Position numbers and translations under genes: made by a program. Source: Paraphoma chrysanthemicola (lineage: Eukaryota; Ascomycota; Dothideomycetes; Pleosporales; Phaeosphaeriaceae). From it: DNA of 64,000 nt. The notes under the pieces were generated by a model. It worked only from the letters and a program-made list of their open reading frames with translations, ran no database searches and had not been told where the DNA came from. Where the stretch lies: assembly GCA_020744225.1 (NCBI GenBank), contig JAGMWG010000008.1, forward strand, positions 1,612,001-1,676,000, read 5' to 3'. Positions 1-11,831 of the stretch are shown here, in pieces (position 1 is the first letter of the stretch; every line of letters starts with the position of its first letter).

Positions 1-1
1 T

Positions 2-490
2 TCTGATGCCCATACCGGCCACGGAGAAGTGGCTCTGGACCCTGCGGAGCCAGTGACTGAACAGAATAGAGAACGTGCACAACGTTCACGTCGGGATTAC
101 GACCCTGCACCGTCCGGAATGTCAGCAAACTTTACAGATGACGGACGCGCACTCTCTGAAATGTCAGCGAACTTTAGCGACTGGCGCCCTAGACGACGAG
201 GCCGCGGGCTGTTCAAGGATCTTTTCGAATCGTTAATTGGTATGATGGAGAACCAGACTTTTTTCATCACGAAAACTGGCTACATCGGTATTGGACCACC
301 CCAGACGAGATCTGGAGACAAAGTATGGATCTTCAGCGGTGGGAATGTGCCGTTCGTTATGAGAAGTACCGATGAAGACAAGGAGGGCTGCCCACAACTA
401 GAATTGGTTGGAGATGCGTACGTGCATGGTGTCATGGATGGAGAAGCCATGGAGGACGAGCCAAACCTTCAGACTGTGCACGTACATTAG
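2..490 (+). CDS. HET-domain family protein, C-terminal part (5' end outside window)
   Basis: The reading frame is open to the left edge and stops at 488-490, giving about 162 residues. The second half has the tail usual in fungal HET (heterokaryon incompatibility) proteins: FFITKTGYIGIGPPQTR, then GDKVWIFSGGNVPFVMR, a hydrophobic strand LELVGDAYVHGVMDGEAM and an acidic end. The N-terminal HET domain would lie upstream of the window, so it cannot be checked. A short internal duplication is visible: MSANF(T/S)D occurs twice, 42 nt apart (120-141 and 162-183). HET proteins mediate non-self recognition and cell death after hyphal fusion. The family call is good; the specific role is unknown. The gene ends against a decayed peroxidase on the other strand. 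Confidence 0.75.
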   Translation, partial: SDAHTGHGEVALDPAEPVTEQNRERAQRSRRDYDPAPSGMSANFTDDGRALSEMSANFSDWRPRRRGRGLFKDLFESLIGMMENQTFFITKTGYIGIGPPQTRSGDKVWIFSGGNVPFVMRSTDEDKEGCPQLELVGDAYVHGVMDGEAMEDEPNLQTVHVH

Positions 491-523
491 CGGGGTCTTG
501 AAAGGTGGTAGATCTATGCAAAC

Positions 524-880
524 CGCTTGTCCATAGCAACCAAAGGTTGACATCGAATGCAGCTTGGCAGCGTTGAGAACGTCTGCAAGGAAGTAGTCGA
601 CCTCGTAGGGGTACTCGAATGTGCGCCTGTACCAGTTCGCGGGAATACGCTCGGCTCCTTGCACCGCATTGTATTTCCCGTTGGTAACGTCGGCCACCGA
701 ACCAGGATTGGATAGTCTCGTAGCTGAGCAGATCCCGCGGATGCTCAGCACTGTGGTTTGCCATGAACCGGTAATAAAGGTGTACGCGGCGGGCTGCACG
801 AGTAGACCTGAGAAGGGGCCGTTGAAGAAGTTGGGGCTGTTCTTTATCTGGGTGTCGAAGCGATCCGATCGGAAGGCTCT
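524..880 (-). pseudogene. Decayed family-2 (chloroperoxidase-like) haem peroxidase fragment
   Basis: Reading the minus strand, one frame gives SPNFFNGPFSGLLVQPAAYTFI. The next frame then gives FMANHSAEHPRDLLSYETIQ followed by SWFG. The first frame returns with ADVTNGKYNAVQ and GAERIPANWYRRTFEYPY, then FLADVLNAAKLHS. This order (ANHSAEHP, ERIPxNWYRR, D-V-L) matches the middle of fungal family-2 peroxidases. Reading it needs two compensating frame changes near 766 and 696; a TGA lies at about 890 and no start or C-terminus is recognisable. I therefore call a relic. Sequencing error or an unusual splice pattern is a weaker alternative. The boundaries are approximate. Confidence 0.5.
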
Positions 881-1244
881 GGCTGAGAATCAGAATCTTT
901 GCATGCTATTCAATCTGCTACAAACACGGGTACCGCGACTGAAAAGCCCTTTCGCAGAGCTGGATTATTCCGCTGCAAAAGAATTTCGAGCACGACTCAC
1001 AAAGGGCACTGGCTCCATTCATCCTTGTATACGTTCTAGTGTTGTCAATGCATCTGCACATACTCGAGCGTAGAGTTTTGTTGTAAGTCGATCACCAATG
1101 ATTATATTTTAAGTACTCATTGGGGCGAAATTGCTTCATTCTTGTCATTCTGCGCAGATGCTACGCTTGTGTAACATCTTAAACATACTCTAATGCTTCT
1201 ATGCTTTTCCTGTGGAACGCCGCGCAATTGGCCGTGAATGGCGC

Positions 1245-2545
1245 TTATTTGACGAAAGTGTTGACTGGCAGGCGGTACACGTCAATGGTCCAGTACCTGA
1301 GTTCGGCGGGTTAGTCTATGTTTTGCATATCATCGCTAACGTAAACTTACGGTCTCCTTGTTCCTTCCCAGTTCTTCTTGTCGTGCAGACCAGCTGGGAC
1401 ATCAATGTCTTCCCAAGTTGTGTCAAAGCCAGCCTCGTATAGGTCCATCTCGGCAACCTGCGTAACGTTAGTATGACCTTGTACATCTTTCCAGCCTGAA
1501 ATCATACCTTGGTGTATACATCGTAGCAGATTTGGCGATCCGCGCCAAGTCCGTTGTACCAGCCAAACTTGCCATCGGGCGCAAGCAGAGCAACGACGTA
1601 TTCCGCAAAGAACTCTTTCAGCGCCGCATAGTCCTCGGCGAAAGTATCGTAGTAGATTCCGTCCAGCACAACACCCTGCTCAATCAATTTCGGCAGAACA
1701 TCTTGCCAGCGTCCCTCGTGAATGTGAACGTTTGGCTTGTCGTACCAGCCCTGTTCGCGTAGCCGTTGGTGCACCTGAGGATGCGCCTCAACGATGTGAT
1801 GCTCAGCTGGATCATGAGTCTGTATCGCTGTGTCCACAATGCCCATGCCGTGTCCAACGTTCATAACTTTGAGTCCAGACTTTGGTATCACAGTTTCGGC
1901 GTGTCGTTGCATGATCTGAGTCTCCCAATCCATCATGACCGCATTGTCGCTCTCATCAAGCAGAATGCCCTCCTTGTACCGCAACTCACTCTTGAGATAT
2001 GCGTGGTTATCCAACGACACATCGTCAAGTACTGGGTCCTGTACAACTTCTGCGATCTCTTTGACTTCCTCTTCCGAGACTTTTTGCTTCTTTGCTGCAG
2101 GTTGCTCCTCGGTAATCTCATCCTCGACCTCTGGCTCTTCCGCAGCGTCATCACCCAGACCTAGTGCAGCCATCTTCGCAAACAACATCTCGGCGCGAAC
2201 ACCAGCTTCGACCATGATGTCGTAAATCTTCTTCTGGCCGAGGCGTAGAGCAATACATCCTGGCGTATCGTCTTCCTTGTTCAGATCGTTCCAGATGGCG
2301 CCATTTTGCAGAAGCAACTCGACTGTCGCAACTGCATCATCACCAGCCTCCTTTTTCTCTTCAGCCTTTCCGCACGATGCAATTGCAGCGTGCAAGGGTG
2401 ATGTTGCAACTGTCGCTGTCGGATCCTGGACGTTTGCTGAGCCTTCCTTGAGCAGGATTTTCAGAGCAGGGACATCGTGGCGCTCTGCTGCGCTAATAAT
2501 GCGCTTCGCGAGGAGGATCTCTTCTTCTGTTGCTTGCTCAGCCAT
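1245..2545 (-). CDS. RMT2: Protein arginine N-methyltransferase 2 (Rmt2 type)
   Basis: Three exons, complement(join(1245..1296,1351..1457,1508..2545)), with introns of 54 and 50 bp and consistent phase, give 398 aa. The N-terminal ~125 residues form ankyrin-like helices (LHAAIASCGK, VELLLQNGAIWNDLNKEDDT). An acidic linker follows (135-165), then the S-adenosylmethionine-binding domain with motif I VMNVGHGMGIVD at 227-238 and HIVEAHPQVHQRL just after. The terminal exons restore the conserved end VAEMDLYEAGFDTTWED, then a last exon YWTIDVYRLPV. Rmt2 makes delta-N(omega)-monomethylarginine on ribosomal protein L12 in yeast. Length and architecture are normal for the family. An unspliced reading would stop at 1502 and lose the conserved tail. 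Confidence 0.93.
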
Positions 2546-2741
2546 GTCGAATTGGTGTTTAAGTTGTGCAAACTTTGTGCAGCGAATTCTGTGGGGTTGG
2601 AACTTTTCTGCAGGGATGCTTTGATAAGATAAGCGAGTGCTAGTCTCTCACTACTGTTTCCTCTTGTGGTTAGGCCGAGCATATCTACCTGGTGCTCTTC
2701 TTGTACTAGCGGTTTTAACAGGCCACCTCAAATTTCTGAAG

Positions 2742-4088
2742 CTAGTTCCTCCAAGCCCCGACGCGTCCGCCATATGATGCTGCCATTTTGAAGCTAGCCT
2801 CCACCTCCGCCTTATTGATTTTCGATACTTCGGGTCCATTCTTCATGGCGTTTGCGTCAAAGTAACCGAACCAAAAACCACACTCTCGCCTCTCGATTCC
2901 TGGCAGACATATCCAAGCCGGAGCAAACACTGATTTGATATCGTGGAACAACGGGCCTATCCACTCGGCTTGGCTGTTGTGCAATCTATTCCATGTATAC
3001 CCAGGAGGGCAAAGTTCGCTCAGGTATTTAGGGGTCAAGAATGTCTGGAAGAGCTCGTCGCATTTATCTCTCGACTTCTCCATCAAGACTGTGTAGTCGT
3101 TCCTTGAATGAACACGGTTCTCATCGGGTCCGGCGTTCATGATGCGTTTGTTGATCATCTTTTGCCACGCGACGTAGCTCGATTGGAACACGCTGATATG
3201 CTGAGCTTGTTCGACTCGCTCCGCGTCAATGAGGTGATATTCAACATGAATCTCAAGCAACCTCTGAATGTCGTCTCGTACCATCAAAATGAGGCGTGAA
3301 AGCATCCATGCCTTGCCGTCGTCGTCTAAGCGCTTCTTGTACCTGAAGGTGCCGCGTTTTGCGCCAAGTGCCACGTCGGCCCACAGATGAATAGCCAAAA
3401 ACGAGAGCGACAGGACGCACACATCGATATGGGAAGTCCGGAAGCACATGTTCAGCAACACTGTTCCTCGAGCATTCAAGATTGCCATCATGTCATCGCT
3501 GTCAGTCAAGGTTCTCGGAAGGCGGTTTGGAGGCAACGTTGTATCGGAAGTATTCATGCCCAACCCAATAATGACCCCTATCCGGCTTTTCAATTTGCTC
3601 TCGCCAGGCTTCTCAGGAGGACTGCTTATGAGTCAGCGTGAAAAACATATGTGCAACGTGGGTTGAGAGCCCCAAGTGCCATACTGGTCTCCCATTCGCG
3701 AGCCCACATCGAGGCTGTCGATTCCATAGATTCTCTTGAGGATATATTTCAGCCTTTCCCTCACGCCTGAACAGGGAGCATGTTGCAGGAGCATGAAGTC
3801 GTGTACAACGTCGCCGTTGGCGGAGAGCACGGGGTTCAGCATGTCCTCTATTTTTCTAGGATGTGCGCACAAATCGTCGTACTGCTCGAGGATCTGGAAT
3901 CGCGTTTTCAAGTAGGCTGCCAACGTTTCTTTTGCGACTTGATTTGATTTGTGATGGTTAATGAGATTGGAGACGGCGCCACCGCGCCGGAGCAGACTGC
4001 TGACCGAGGCGATACTTGCGCGACTTGCCTCAGATATGATGCTGGCAGTTGCTTTGGCTTTGCTTGCTCTTGTTTGAAATGGCGCCAT
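2742..4088 (-). CDS. Hypothetical protein, two exons
   Basis: Not recognised. Two long minus-strand frames join across a 63 bp intron (3622..3684, donor GTATGG, branch CTGAC, acceptor CAG): complement(join(2742..3621,3685..4088)), 427 aa. I chose the start MAPFQTRASKAKAT at 4088; the frame is open further upstream (ATG at 4271), so a longer N-terminus is possible. The N-terminus is Ser/Ala-rich and basic, the middle is helical (ETLAAYLKTRFQILEQYDDL), and the C-terminal exon has a hydrophobic stretch (VCVLSLSFLAIHLWADVALG) that could be buried or one weak membrane segment. No catalytic motif is visible. It runs co-directionally upstream of the Rmt2 gene with about 200 bp between them. Confidence 0.6.
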
Positions 4089-4721
4089 AGCGAAGCGAAC
4101 ATGTGCGGACAGTGTCATAATGAGTAAGAACGATAGAGATGTATCCGTGACTGAAATGACGCGAACAAGAGGGCGAATGTTTTTAGAATTTGTGCGGTGG
4201 AAGTGAAAGACGTCGCCATGCTTTCTTGACGCGAGCGCGCAGTAGCCTCGCACAAGGGCAGACGAAAGCACTTACTTGATGGTTGAGTTGACCTGCGCTG
4301 CCAGCAGGTGAGTATCGCCAGCATGGTAGGTGCACCCGGAGCTAGATCCCCCAATACGAACAGCTCAGTCAGTCGTCTGGACCATTTACGTTGAATAGAT
4401 GAACATCATGGCTGAGAGAAGACTTTGTATGGGAAATAGCGGAAAATTCATGCGCATGGAACATCATTGCTTCCAAGCGTGTTATGATTGACAGAACTGA
4501 ATACGCTACATCAACTGATGCGCACTGACGCCAACATGCCCTTATGTCGATAGAAGGCTATATTGCCGATATAAAATGAGTACTTTGGTATAGGAAAGGT
4601 TGAATCCAAAGTGCTAGACAACGACAGGACGAGAGGAAACCCACAAAAGCGCCGTCACCATGCGCGAATCCTTGAGCTCTTATGGTCGTACATATATACA
4701 CCGAATCGATTTCGCAGTGCT

Positions 4722-6167
4722 CTACGACACCATCCACCAGGCGCCAACGAGGATGGCAACGAGAACAAGGAGCGTCAGGATACTGGCACCGGCCTTGTCA
4801 CCAGTGGTGATGGAGTTGAAAGTGATGGGTGTGTTTGGCACGTTATTTCCAGCCTCAGGGTTGCTGACCGAGATACCACCCCTCTCTGCAGTGGCGGGAC
4901 CTGGCGCAGTGGTGTAGAGCAGACTTTGCACAACCTCCATGGCGGCCATCTGCTCACCGACGCCAAAACTGCCGTCATTCTTGCCGTTGTCAACCCAGCG
5001 AAGACCACAAGACGTCTGGTTGGCACCAGCGTTGCACTGCTTTGCAGCAGCTTGTGCGGAAGCCTTCAATAGCGGGTCGATGAACTCGCGTGTCCAGGGA
5101 GCAACGATGGCGGTGTATCCCATCCAGCGAGACAGATAGGCCTTGAAGGACCGCTGGTCGACGTCGCACTTGCCGTTGTTTTCGCATGCGACTTCAATCA
5201 TGACATTGTCGTTGAAGAAAATACCGGCGGCATCAATGACTCCCTTGAGGCGTCCCCGCCAGAGATCATTTTGTGTCTGTCGCAATCAGTTTCGTGTCTC
5301 AAGAAAATATCTGAACGTTTACTTACCACATTCCACATGGCAGCCGCACCAGCCATATGCACGCCAGCATTGTAAGTCCACTGGATGTGGTTGACATCGG
5401 TGCAGTTCTTCTTGTCGTCGGTACCGTCATAGTAATGGTAGTCCTCGCTCATAAGGCCGACAGCAAGCTGCCACTCCCATGCCCTCTCTGCCCAGTTGGC
5501 ATAGGTGTCGTTTCCAAGGTACTTGTACAGGCGTGCGGCGATGTTGAAGAAGCATCCGTTCGAGATGGTGTTCTTGTAGTTGTAACCGTTGTTGAAAGTG
5601 AAGATCTGCCACTTCAGTCCTCCACCGCAAGTCTGATTGTCCCAGCGGTCCTTTTGGGTATTGAAGACGGCTTGCGCCAGAGAGAGCCACGACGGCTTGC
5701 CGCTGCCGAGATCGGGCAGCTTGTTCTCTGCAGCAGACATGGCTGCCATTCCCCAAAAGGCCTGGTCGTCGTTTCCAAGTGTCTTGGTCTGATTGGGAGG
5801 CATAAAGGCATTGTAGTCACCGATCTGGTGCTCCATGGCTTGTGCCGTGATCTTGTTGTACTGGTCATCGCCGGTGTAGTACCAGTAATCGATGAAGGCA
5901 TTGAACATGGCACCGCATTCCCACCAGTAGTATGGGTCAGGCAGATTGCCGGGGGTGTCTCCGGGTCGGTCACCGGTGTAGTATGATCGCAGATTAGTGG
6001 AGAGCGACTTCGCGGCCTGCTTGATCGAAGCTGCGCATGTTAGCGAGCGATGCGCGACGCTTGAAAGCGGGCATACCTGGCGAGGTGATATCCAGCTCGA
6101 TTGCGCCCGCACCAGAGAGCAGGATGCTCGAGGCGCCTAGGGCCCCAAGGGTGGAGGAGAACTTCAT
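4722..6167 (-). CDS. GH76 alpha-1,6-mannanase (Dfg5/Dcw1-like), GPI-anchored
   Basis: Three exons, complement(join(4722..5276,5327..6030,6077..6167)), introns 50 and 46 bp, 449 aa. The short first exon encodes a signal peptide (MKFSSTLGALGASSILLSGA, then GAIELD). The body is glycoside hydrolase family 76, with the paired catalytic aspartates in LGNDDQAFWGMAAMSAAE, PYYWWECGAMFNAFIDYW and QWTYNAGVHMAGAAAMWN. The C-terminus ends in a Ser/Thr-rich stretch and a hydrophobic tail (AGASILTLLVLVAILVGAWW), as expected for a GPI signal. Dfg5/Dcw1 proteins act at the cell surface on GPI mannans and cross-link glycoproteins into the wall. The ORF at 4722-5285 alone is only the last exon. High confidence in family; GPI attachment is inferred. 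Confidence 0.93.
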
Positions 6168-7314
6168 GATGTGATTAAAGAGCCAGGATGTATATGATGG
6201 GCGGCGTTAAGCGAATGCGCTCAGGGTCAAGCACCGGGCCTGATGACGTCGTGCTGCGCAACGCGGTGCAGAGCGCGATGTATGTTGTGGGCGATTGCGC
6301 TGCCAGCGACAGCCTGAGGAGCGTGTGGGGTGTGGTGAAGGGGATTCGCAGTGGTTGATGGAGGGTCTGAAACGAGCGGCAGGTCCAGGGAAGGGGCGCC
6401 CGGCGAAGGGAGCGGGCACAAGAGCGTCAACGGTGGGCGAGGGTGATGATTATGGGCGGTCCTCAGTTCAACGAGCGTGTGCAGCGGTGTCAGGGTCACG
6501 GTGAAGGCGGAGGTGGAGGGGAGAGTCAGTCGCCCATAGTTCAGGAGAGGCGACCGGATGGCGGCCGTGAGCGGATCCCAAGATGCCAGGCTAGAGCAGC
6601 GCTTGGCGCCATCACCAAAGCGTGCTGCAAACGGGCATTGGCTGTGTTACAAAACGCCACATGAAGCACGCTTCCTTGCTCAGGCACAAGGCACTCGTTG
6701 TATGCTATGCGCGCATTGAGTTTGTTTACAAGTGGCTGTTGCGTCTTCTGTCGCAGAAGGTCGGCGTGCCACTCGAATCTCTGGCTGCGCTGAAAGACGC
6801 TGTGGCAGGCGAGGATACGACTGGGCGATTACGAAGCCGGCCAATGATCTAAATTGAGCCGTCTTTGTTGCCCAGAAGCCGCGCCAGCTCGCAAGGAAGT
6901 CGAAGAAAGTCGACCCGTGCGCACTGTCGTAATACTGGGGCGTTGCTGGGCTGGAGACAGCGTCACGTGCGCAAACGTGGCTCAGACAGCAGACGTCTTG
7001 CCACGCCGCAGCGCCTTGAATAAATATTGTCAATAGCAAAGGAATTCGCTTGTTGTTCTCTGATTATTACACGCTGCTGTATTCAAGGGTCGACTAGTTG
7101 CATCGGTTTCACGCGGACATCAGCCTCACAGCCCAAACGAAGCTGACACAGCTGCATACAAGTTGGGAAGGCGGCGAACGAACACCAAGCGTCTTCTCAC
7201 CACAATCGCCTACTCATCCGCAGACACCCACCACCAACCTCAACACCAACCGCTCTTCACCTCCAGCACTTTCGCACACTACTAGCACACTCTCGAACAC
7301 ATTACTTCGTCGCC
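6168..7314. other. Intergenic, divergent promoter region
   Basis: This stretch separates the GH76 gene (minus) and the synaptobrevin gene (plus), so it holds both promoters. The 150 bases before the synaptobrevin ATG are pyrimidine-rich with many ACC/CAC runs, typical of a fungal leader. Several open frames exist here but none shows a protein motif. Confidence 0.5.
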
Positions 7315-7994
7315 ATGGCCGATCGCGAGCAGCCGTACGATCCATACATTCCCGCTGGCGGAGCTGGTGGCCAGCAGGGCGCCCAGGGCCAGAATGGCAA
7401 CCACCGCACCGCAGCGCTCCAGGCGGTATGTCTCCCAAGTCCCCAAACACTTCCAGCGCAGAATTGCAGCAACCTGTATGCGGGTCCCAGCAGTGCTGCG
7501 GCCACCTCTAGGGCTGAGAGCGCACGTCGCTGTACTTGCGCAGCGACCTCGTCACAGCGCTTTGAGTCCTCGCAACATGCAGAATGAACATCGCGAAAGC
7601 GACAACGTTGTGCGAGCGTCGCATGTGCTACTGCTCCACATGCCGCTGCCTGCTACTCTGTCTGTGACCTCATTTACTGACTAGCGCCTCAGGAAATTGA
7701 CAGCACCGTCGGCATCATGCGGGACAACATCAACAAGGTCTCTGAGCGAGGCGCACGCCTAGACTCCCTCCAGGACAAGACCGACAACCTTGCCACCTCC
7801 GCCCAGGGCTTCCGAAGGGGCGCCAACCGCGTGCGCAAGCAGATGTGGTGGAAGGACATGAAGATGCGCATGTGTCTGATTGTCGGCATCATCGTCCTAC
7901 TCGTTATCATTATTGTTCCTTCCGGTATGTCTACATGCGCTGCTAGTTTGGCTCGCATTGCTAATACGCCGCAGTCGTTGCCACGAGAAAATGA
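7315..7994 (+). CDS. SNC1: Synaptobrevin / exocytic v-SNARE (Snc1/2)
   Basis: Three exons, join(7315..7425,7693..7924,7975..7994), give 120 aa. Intron 1 is unusually long for this window (267 bp); intron 2 is 50 bp. A Gly/Gln-rich N-terminus leads into the R-SNARE motif from about residue 35 to 95 (EIDSTVGIMRDNINKVSERG, then LDSLQDKTDNLATSAQGFRR). The zero-layer arginine is in FRRGANRVRKQ. A tail anchor follows (MCLIVGIIVLLVIIIVPS) and the last exon adds VVATRK. The protein sits on secretory vesicles and pairs with plasma-membrane t-SNAREs during exocytosis. The tiny last exon is needed to reach a normal end. Confidence 0.95.
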
Positions 7995-9090
7995 TTACGC
8001 CCCCCGTCACGACACACATACCCCATATTAATTGCGCGGAGGAGTGGGGAGTTGCATAGCCACTGTGGGGATTTGGAGGTGGCTACGAGTAGTAGAGTGT
8101 TCAGCGACACCGATTCGTGCAGGATTCACGTCTATGGCGAATTGGGAGCGATGTTATGGATCCCTTCTTGTCTTTCTTTGCATTCTATCGGCCAGCCTAC
8201 AGCTACAAGACAGGCTCTGAGCTCTGCGCGCCGGAACGACTCTGCCTTGCTATGACACTGCGAGAGCCTTAATTAAGGCACGGCCGTTAGACGATCAATG
8301 GAGTTACATCCTGGTTTGCGTTTACGTGGAATGATGCTTCTTGTCTATAGTCCAATCGTACTTGGGAACTTTGCTCTGGTTACTAGTATGACGTGTGTCC
8401 AGATTAACTGGAGCTTCTAAGTGGGCCTATTGCATGCGGCCGCATGCACAGAACTGCGATCCTCATGCTGACGAGCCGCCCGACCCAGCACATGAATGTC
8501 CAACAATTCAATGTAATTAGACACACTGAGAACTCAGAACCCTGCGAGTCTGCTTTTGCTCTGGGCTTGCATAGCACACACTAATTCATATAGCGTGAAG
8601 ACTCTTGACGAGACATTGACAGTCCTGTACTGGCATCACAGCCCGCAGAGGCACCGTGTATGCGCCGAACTTCTTGGAAGGAATTGCAGCGATCGTGATG
8701 GGTAATGACATCGGCCCTGCAGCGAACACGAGGCCACGAGGCCAGCAACATTTTGACTCGACCTTTTCAACGCCATACAGGCCTGCCAGTCAACTCGATC
8801 TGATAACACGCAGAACTGAGTTTTCAGGCAAGGAAAACCCACGAGAGGGACGCACGCTAGGCCAATCACCAGCGGTTCCCCAGACAAGCGTAGGGATTGT
8901 CGCGCCACTTGCGGGACCGACGCTGAAGGGCTGCGTTATCGGCGAAGCGAATTTTGTAGCTTGAGCGTCATTTCTGTTTATCGCAGGTGACTGTGCACGA
9001 CTCCTTCTCTATTTGCACCTCTGTCTGCATTTCCAGCGCCTGATCTCCCCCGAGCAGCTTTCCAGAGCCCCGCCGGCGAGCCAATCCACC
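7995..9090. other. Intergenic, no gene seen
   Basis: Both strands were read and no exon with a recognisable motif was found. It contains the 3' end of the synaptobrevin transcript and the promoter of the arginine biosynthesis gene. A perfect 18 bp palindrome lies at 8431-8448. Confidence 0.45.
8431..8448. repeat. 18 bp perfect palindrome
   Basis: TGCATGCGGCCGCATGCA equals its own reverse complement. It lies 440 bp downstream of the synaptobrevin stop and 640 bp upstream of the Arg5,6 start. It could be a dimeric factor site or chance; nothing nearby supports a terminator. Confidence 0.6.
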
Positions 9091-11831
9091 ATGCAGGGTG
9101 TTGTACGTGCTGGAGCTCGCGTGGCCGCACGCTCGTCCCGCCAGATCCTCGCAGCTTCCGCAGCTTCGCGATCCTTCCCTCGAGCACTTGCCGCGAGCCA
9201 CACCCCGAGCCGTCTGTATACCTCGTCTGGCGATGGCAAGAAGTCGTCCATCTACGCCGCCTTCCTCAACCTGCTGGCCAGCGCAAGCTCACGGCGCGAA
9301 GTCGACCAGTACCTCGGCCAGTTCCGCTCCGTATCACCACACCAATTCGCCGTGGTGAAGGTGGGGGGAGCTATTCTCACCGACCATTTGCAGGAGCTAT
9401 GCTTCGCCCTACAGCAGCTCCATGCGATTGGCCTGTACCCCATCATCGTCCATGGCGCGGGGCCGCAGATGAACCAGCTGCTGCTGGATTCGGGCGTCGA
9501 GCCAGACTTCATTGACGGCATACGGGTGACGGACAAGAAGACGCTGGGAATTGCGCGCAAGCTGTTCCTCGAGGCCAACATGGACCTGGTCATGACGCTG
9601 AAGAGGGATTGGGGTGTCCCCGCCCGACCCATCACGGCTGGTGCTCTGCAGGCAGACTATCTGGATAAAGAGAAGTGGAAGTACGTTGGCAAGATCAACA
9701 AGATCAACCCTAGGCCGATCATGGACGCGCTCGAGAACAACGAACTCCCTATCCTGTGCTCCATGGCGGAGACGGTAGACGGCCAGATCTTGAACGTCAA
9801 CGCGGACGTGGTTGCCGCAGCTTTGGCGCGAGAGTTTGAGCCTCTCAAGGTCATCTATCTCTCGGAGAAGGGCGGCTTGTTCAACGCAGAGACTGGCAAG
9901 CTCATCTCGCACATCAATCTGGAGGGCGAGTACGACACCTACATGAAGCAGCCGTGGGTCCGATATGGCACCAAGCTCAAGATTGTAGAGGCGAAGAACC
10001 TGCTTGACGGCCTACCGCGCACCTCAAGTGTTGCCATTACCCACCCGCAAAATCTCGGCAAGGAGCTCTTCACACATACCGGCGGCGGTACGTTGATCAG
10101 AAACGGCGGCAGCGTCAAGGAAGTGTCCAAGTACGAAGACTTGGATATCAGCGCCTTGTCAGAAGCTCTTGCTAGGGAGCGAGGAGGTGCCGAGGCGTCT
10201 GACGCTGTCTCCAAGTACCTGGCAAACCTCAAGGACCGATCGTTTGAAGTCTTTACCGACGATGCCATGGGCGTTGTGGCCGTTGTCTACCCACCATCCA
10301 AGGACGGCGAGTTCGCTCAGCTATCAACATTCTCTACAACCAAGGAGGCATTCCGCACCAACGTGAGCGATCTTGTCTTTGAGCGCATCAAGCAGAAATA
10401 TCCCAAGCTGTACTGGATCGTCGATAGCCAAGAACAGAACTTGGTGAAGTGGCATCTCGAGAAGACCGATGGGTTCCTCCGCCGCGACAAAGAGATCTTC
10501 TGCTGGTGGGGCACCGCCGAATCGCAGGAGATCTTCTCACTGCTCGAGAACTACTCCAAACAGGGCCGCAGTGTGCTGAAGGACAGCCTAGATACCCAGT
10601 TCAGGAGGGCCGCGGATTTCGCTGCAAGCCTTAAGCAGGGCCAGCAGGCTCGAGCCTACTCTACAATGGCTGGCACAAGGTCAATGGCACAATCGTCACG
10701 GCCAACGATTCGGCAAAGCAAGGTCGCATCAACGGCACAGCGCGGATTTGCCTCGTCAGCTCGGCGATCAGAAGACACTACCAACCCCAACCCTCCATAT
10801 GGCATCAAGTTCAAGAGCAAGGATTGGCCGTCCAAGGTTGCTTTGATTGGCGCGCGTGGATACACCGGTCAAGCGCTCATCGAGCTGCTGAACAAGCACC
10901 CCAACATGGATTTGCGGCACGTGTCTTCTCGTGAGCTTGCCGGCAGGAAGCTGGAAGGCTACACCAAGCGCAATATCATCTACGAGAATCTGTCACCCGA
11001 AGACGTCAAGCGCATGGCGGAGAGGGGCGAAGTTGACTGTTGGGTGATGGCTCTTCCCAATGGTGTTTGCAAGCCCTTTGTAGACGCCATCGAAGAGACT
11101 GGAAAATCTGATGCTCTCATTGTCGACTTGAGTGCAGACTATCGATTCGACGACAGCTGGACATATGGACTCCCCGAGACTGTGGATCGCAGGAAGCTCG
11201 CCGACGCCAAGCGGATAGCAAACCCCGGGTGCTATGCAACTGCTGCCCAGCTCGGTATTGCGCCTCTCCTTGAATTCATCGGCGGCCAGCCCACCGTCTT
11301 CGGTGTCTCTGGCTACTCGGGCGCTGGCACTAAGCCAAGCCCGAAGAACGATGTCAAGAACCTCGAGAACAACCTCATTCCCTACAGCTTGGTCGACCAT
11401 GTCCACGAGAAGGAAATCTCGCGACAACTTGGCCTTGATGTAGCCTTCATCCCCCACGTCGCTGTTTGGTTCCAGGGTATCCACGTAAGAATCCCACAAT
11501 TGCATTTATTTGTAGGCTGCGCTAACATATCAAACAGCACACCATCTCCATCCCTCTCAACCGCACAATGACATCCCGCGACATCCGCAACATCTACCAA
11601 GACCGCTACGCCGGCGAAAAGCTTGTCAAGATTGTCGGCGAATCGCCCCTCGTCAAGAACATCTCCGGCAAGCATGGCGTCGAGATTGGCGGTTTCGCAG
11701 TCCACAGCTCAGGCAAGCGCGTCGTTGTCAACGCAACGATTGACAACTTGCTCAAGGGCGCGGCGACACAGTGTTTGCAGAATATGAACCTGGCGCTCGG
11801 GTATGGCGAGTATGATGGGATTCCTTACTAA
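9091..11831 (+). CDS. ARG5,6: Arg5,6: acetylglutamate kinase / acetylglutamyl-phosphate reductase
   Basis: Two exons, join(9091..11484,11538..11831), intron 53 bp, 895 aa. The start MQGVVRAGARVAARSSRQIL begins an Arg/Ser/Ala-rich mitochondrial targeting sequence. The kinase follows with VKVGGAILTDHL, VHGAGPQMNQLL and the nucleotide-binding end ITHPQNLGKELFTHTGGGT. Next come the middle NAT-like regulatory domain and then the reductase, with the dinucleotide-binding loop ALIGARGYTGQALIELL and the catalytic cysteine in NPGCYATAAQLG. The polyprotein is normally cut in the mitochondrion into two enzymes doing steps 2 and 3 of ornithine/arginine synthesis; the linker around RAYSTMAG to RGFASSARR looks like the second presequence. 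Length and order are canonical. The second exon restores HTISIPLNRTMTSRDIR. Confidence 0.97.

Noticed and set aside
4611..5394. Plus-strand open frames over the GH76 gene
   Set aside because: Shadow frames; the minus strand carries clear catalytic and GPI features with proper introns.
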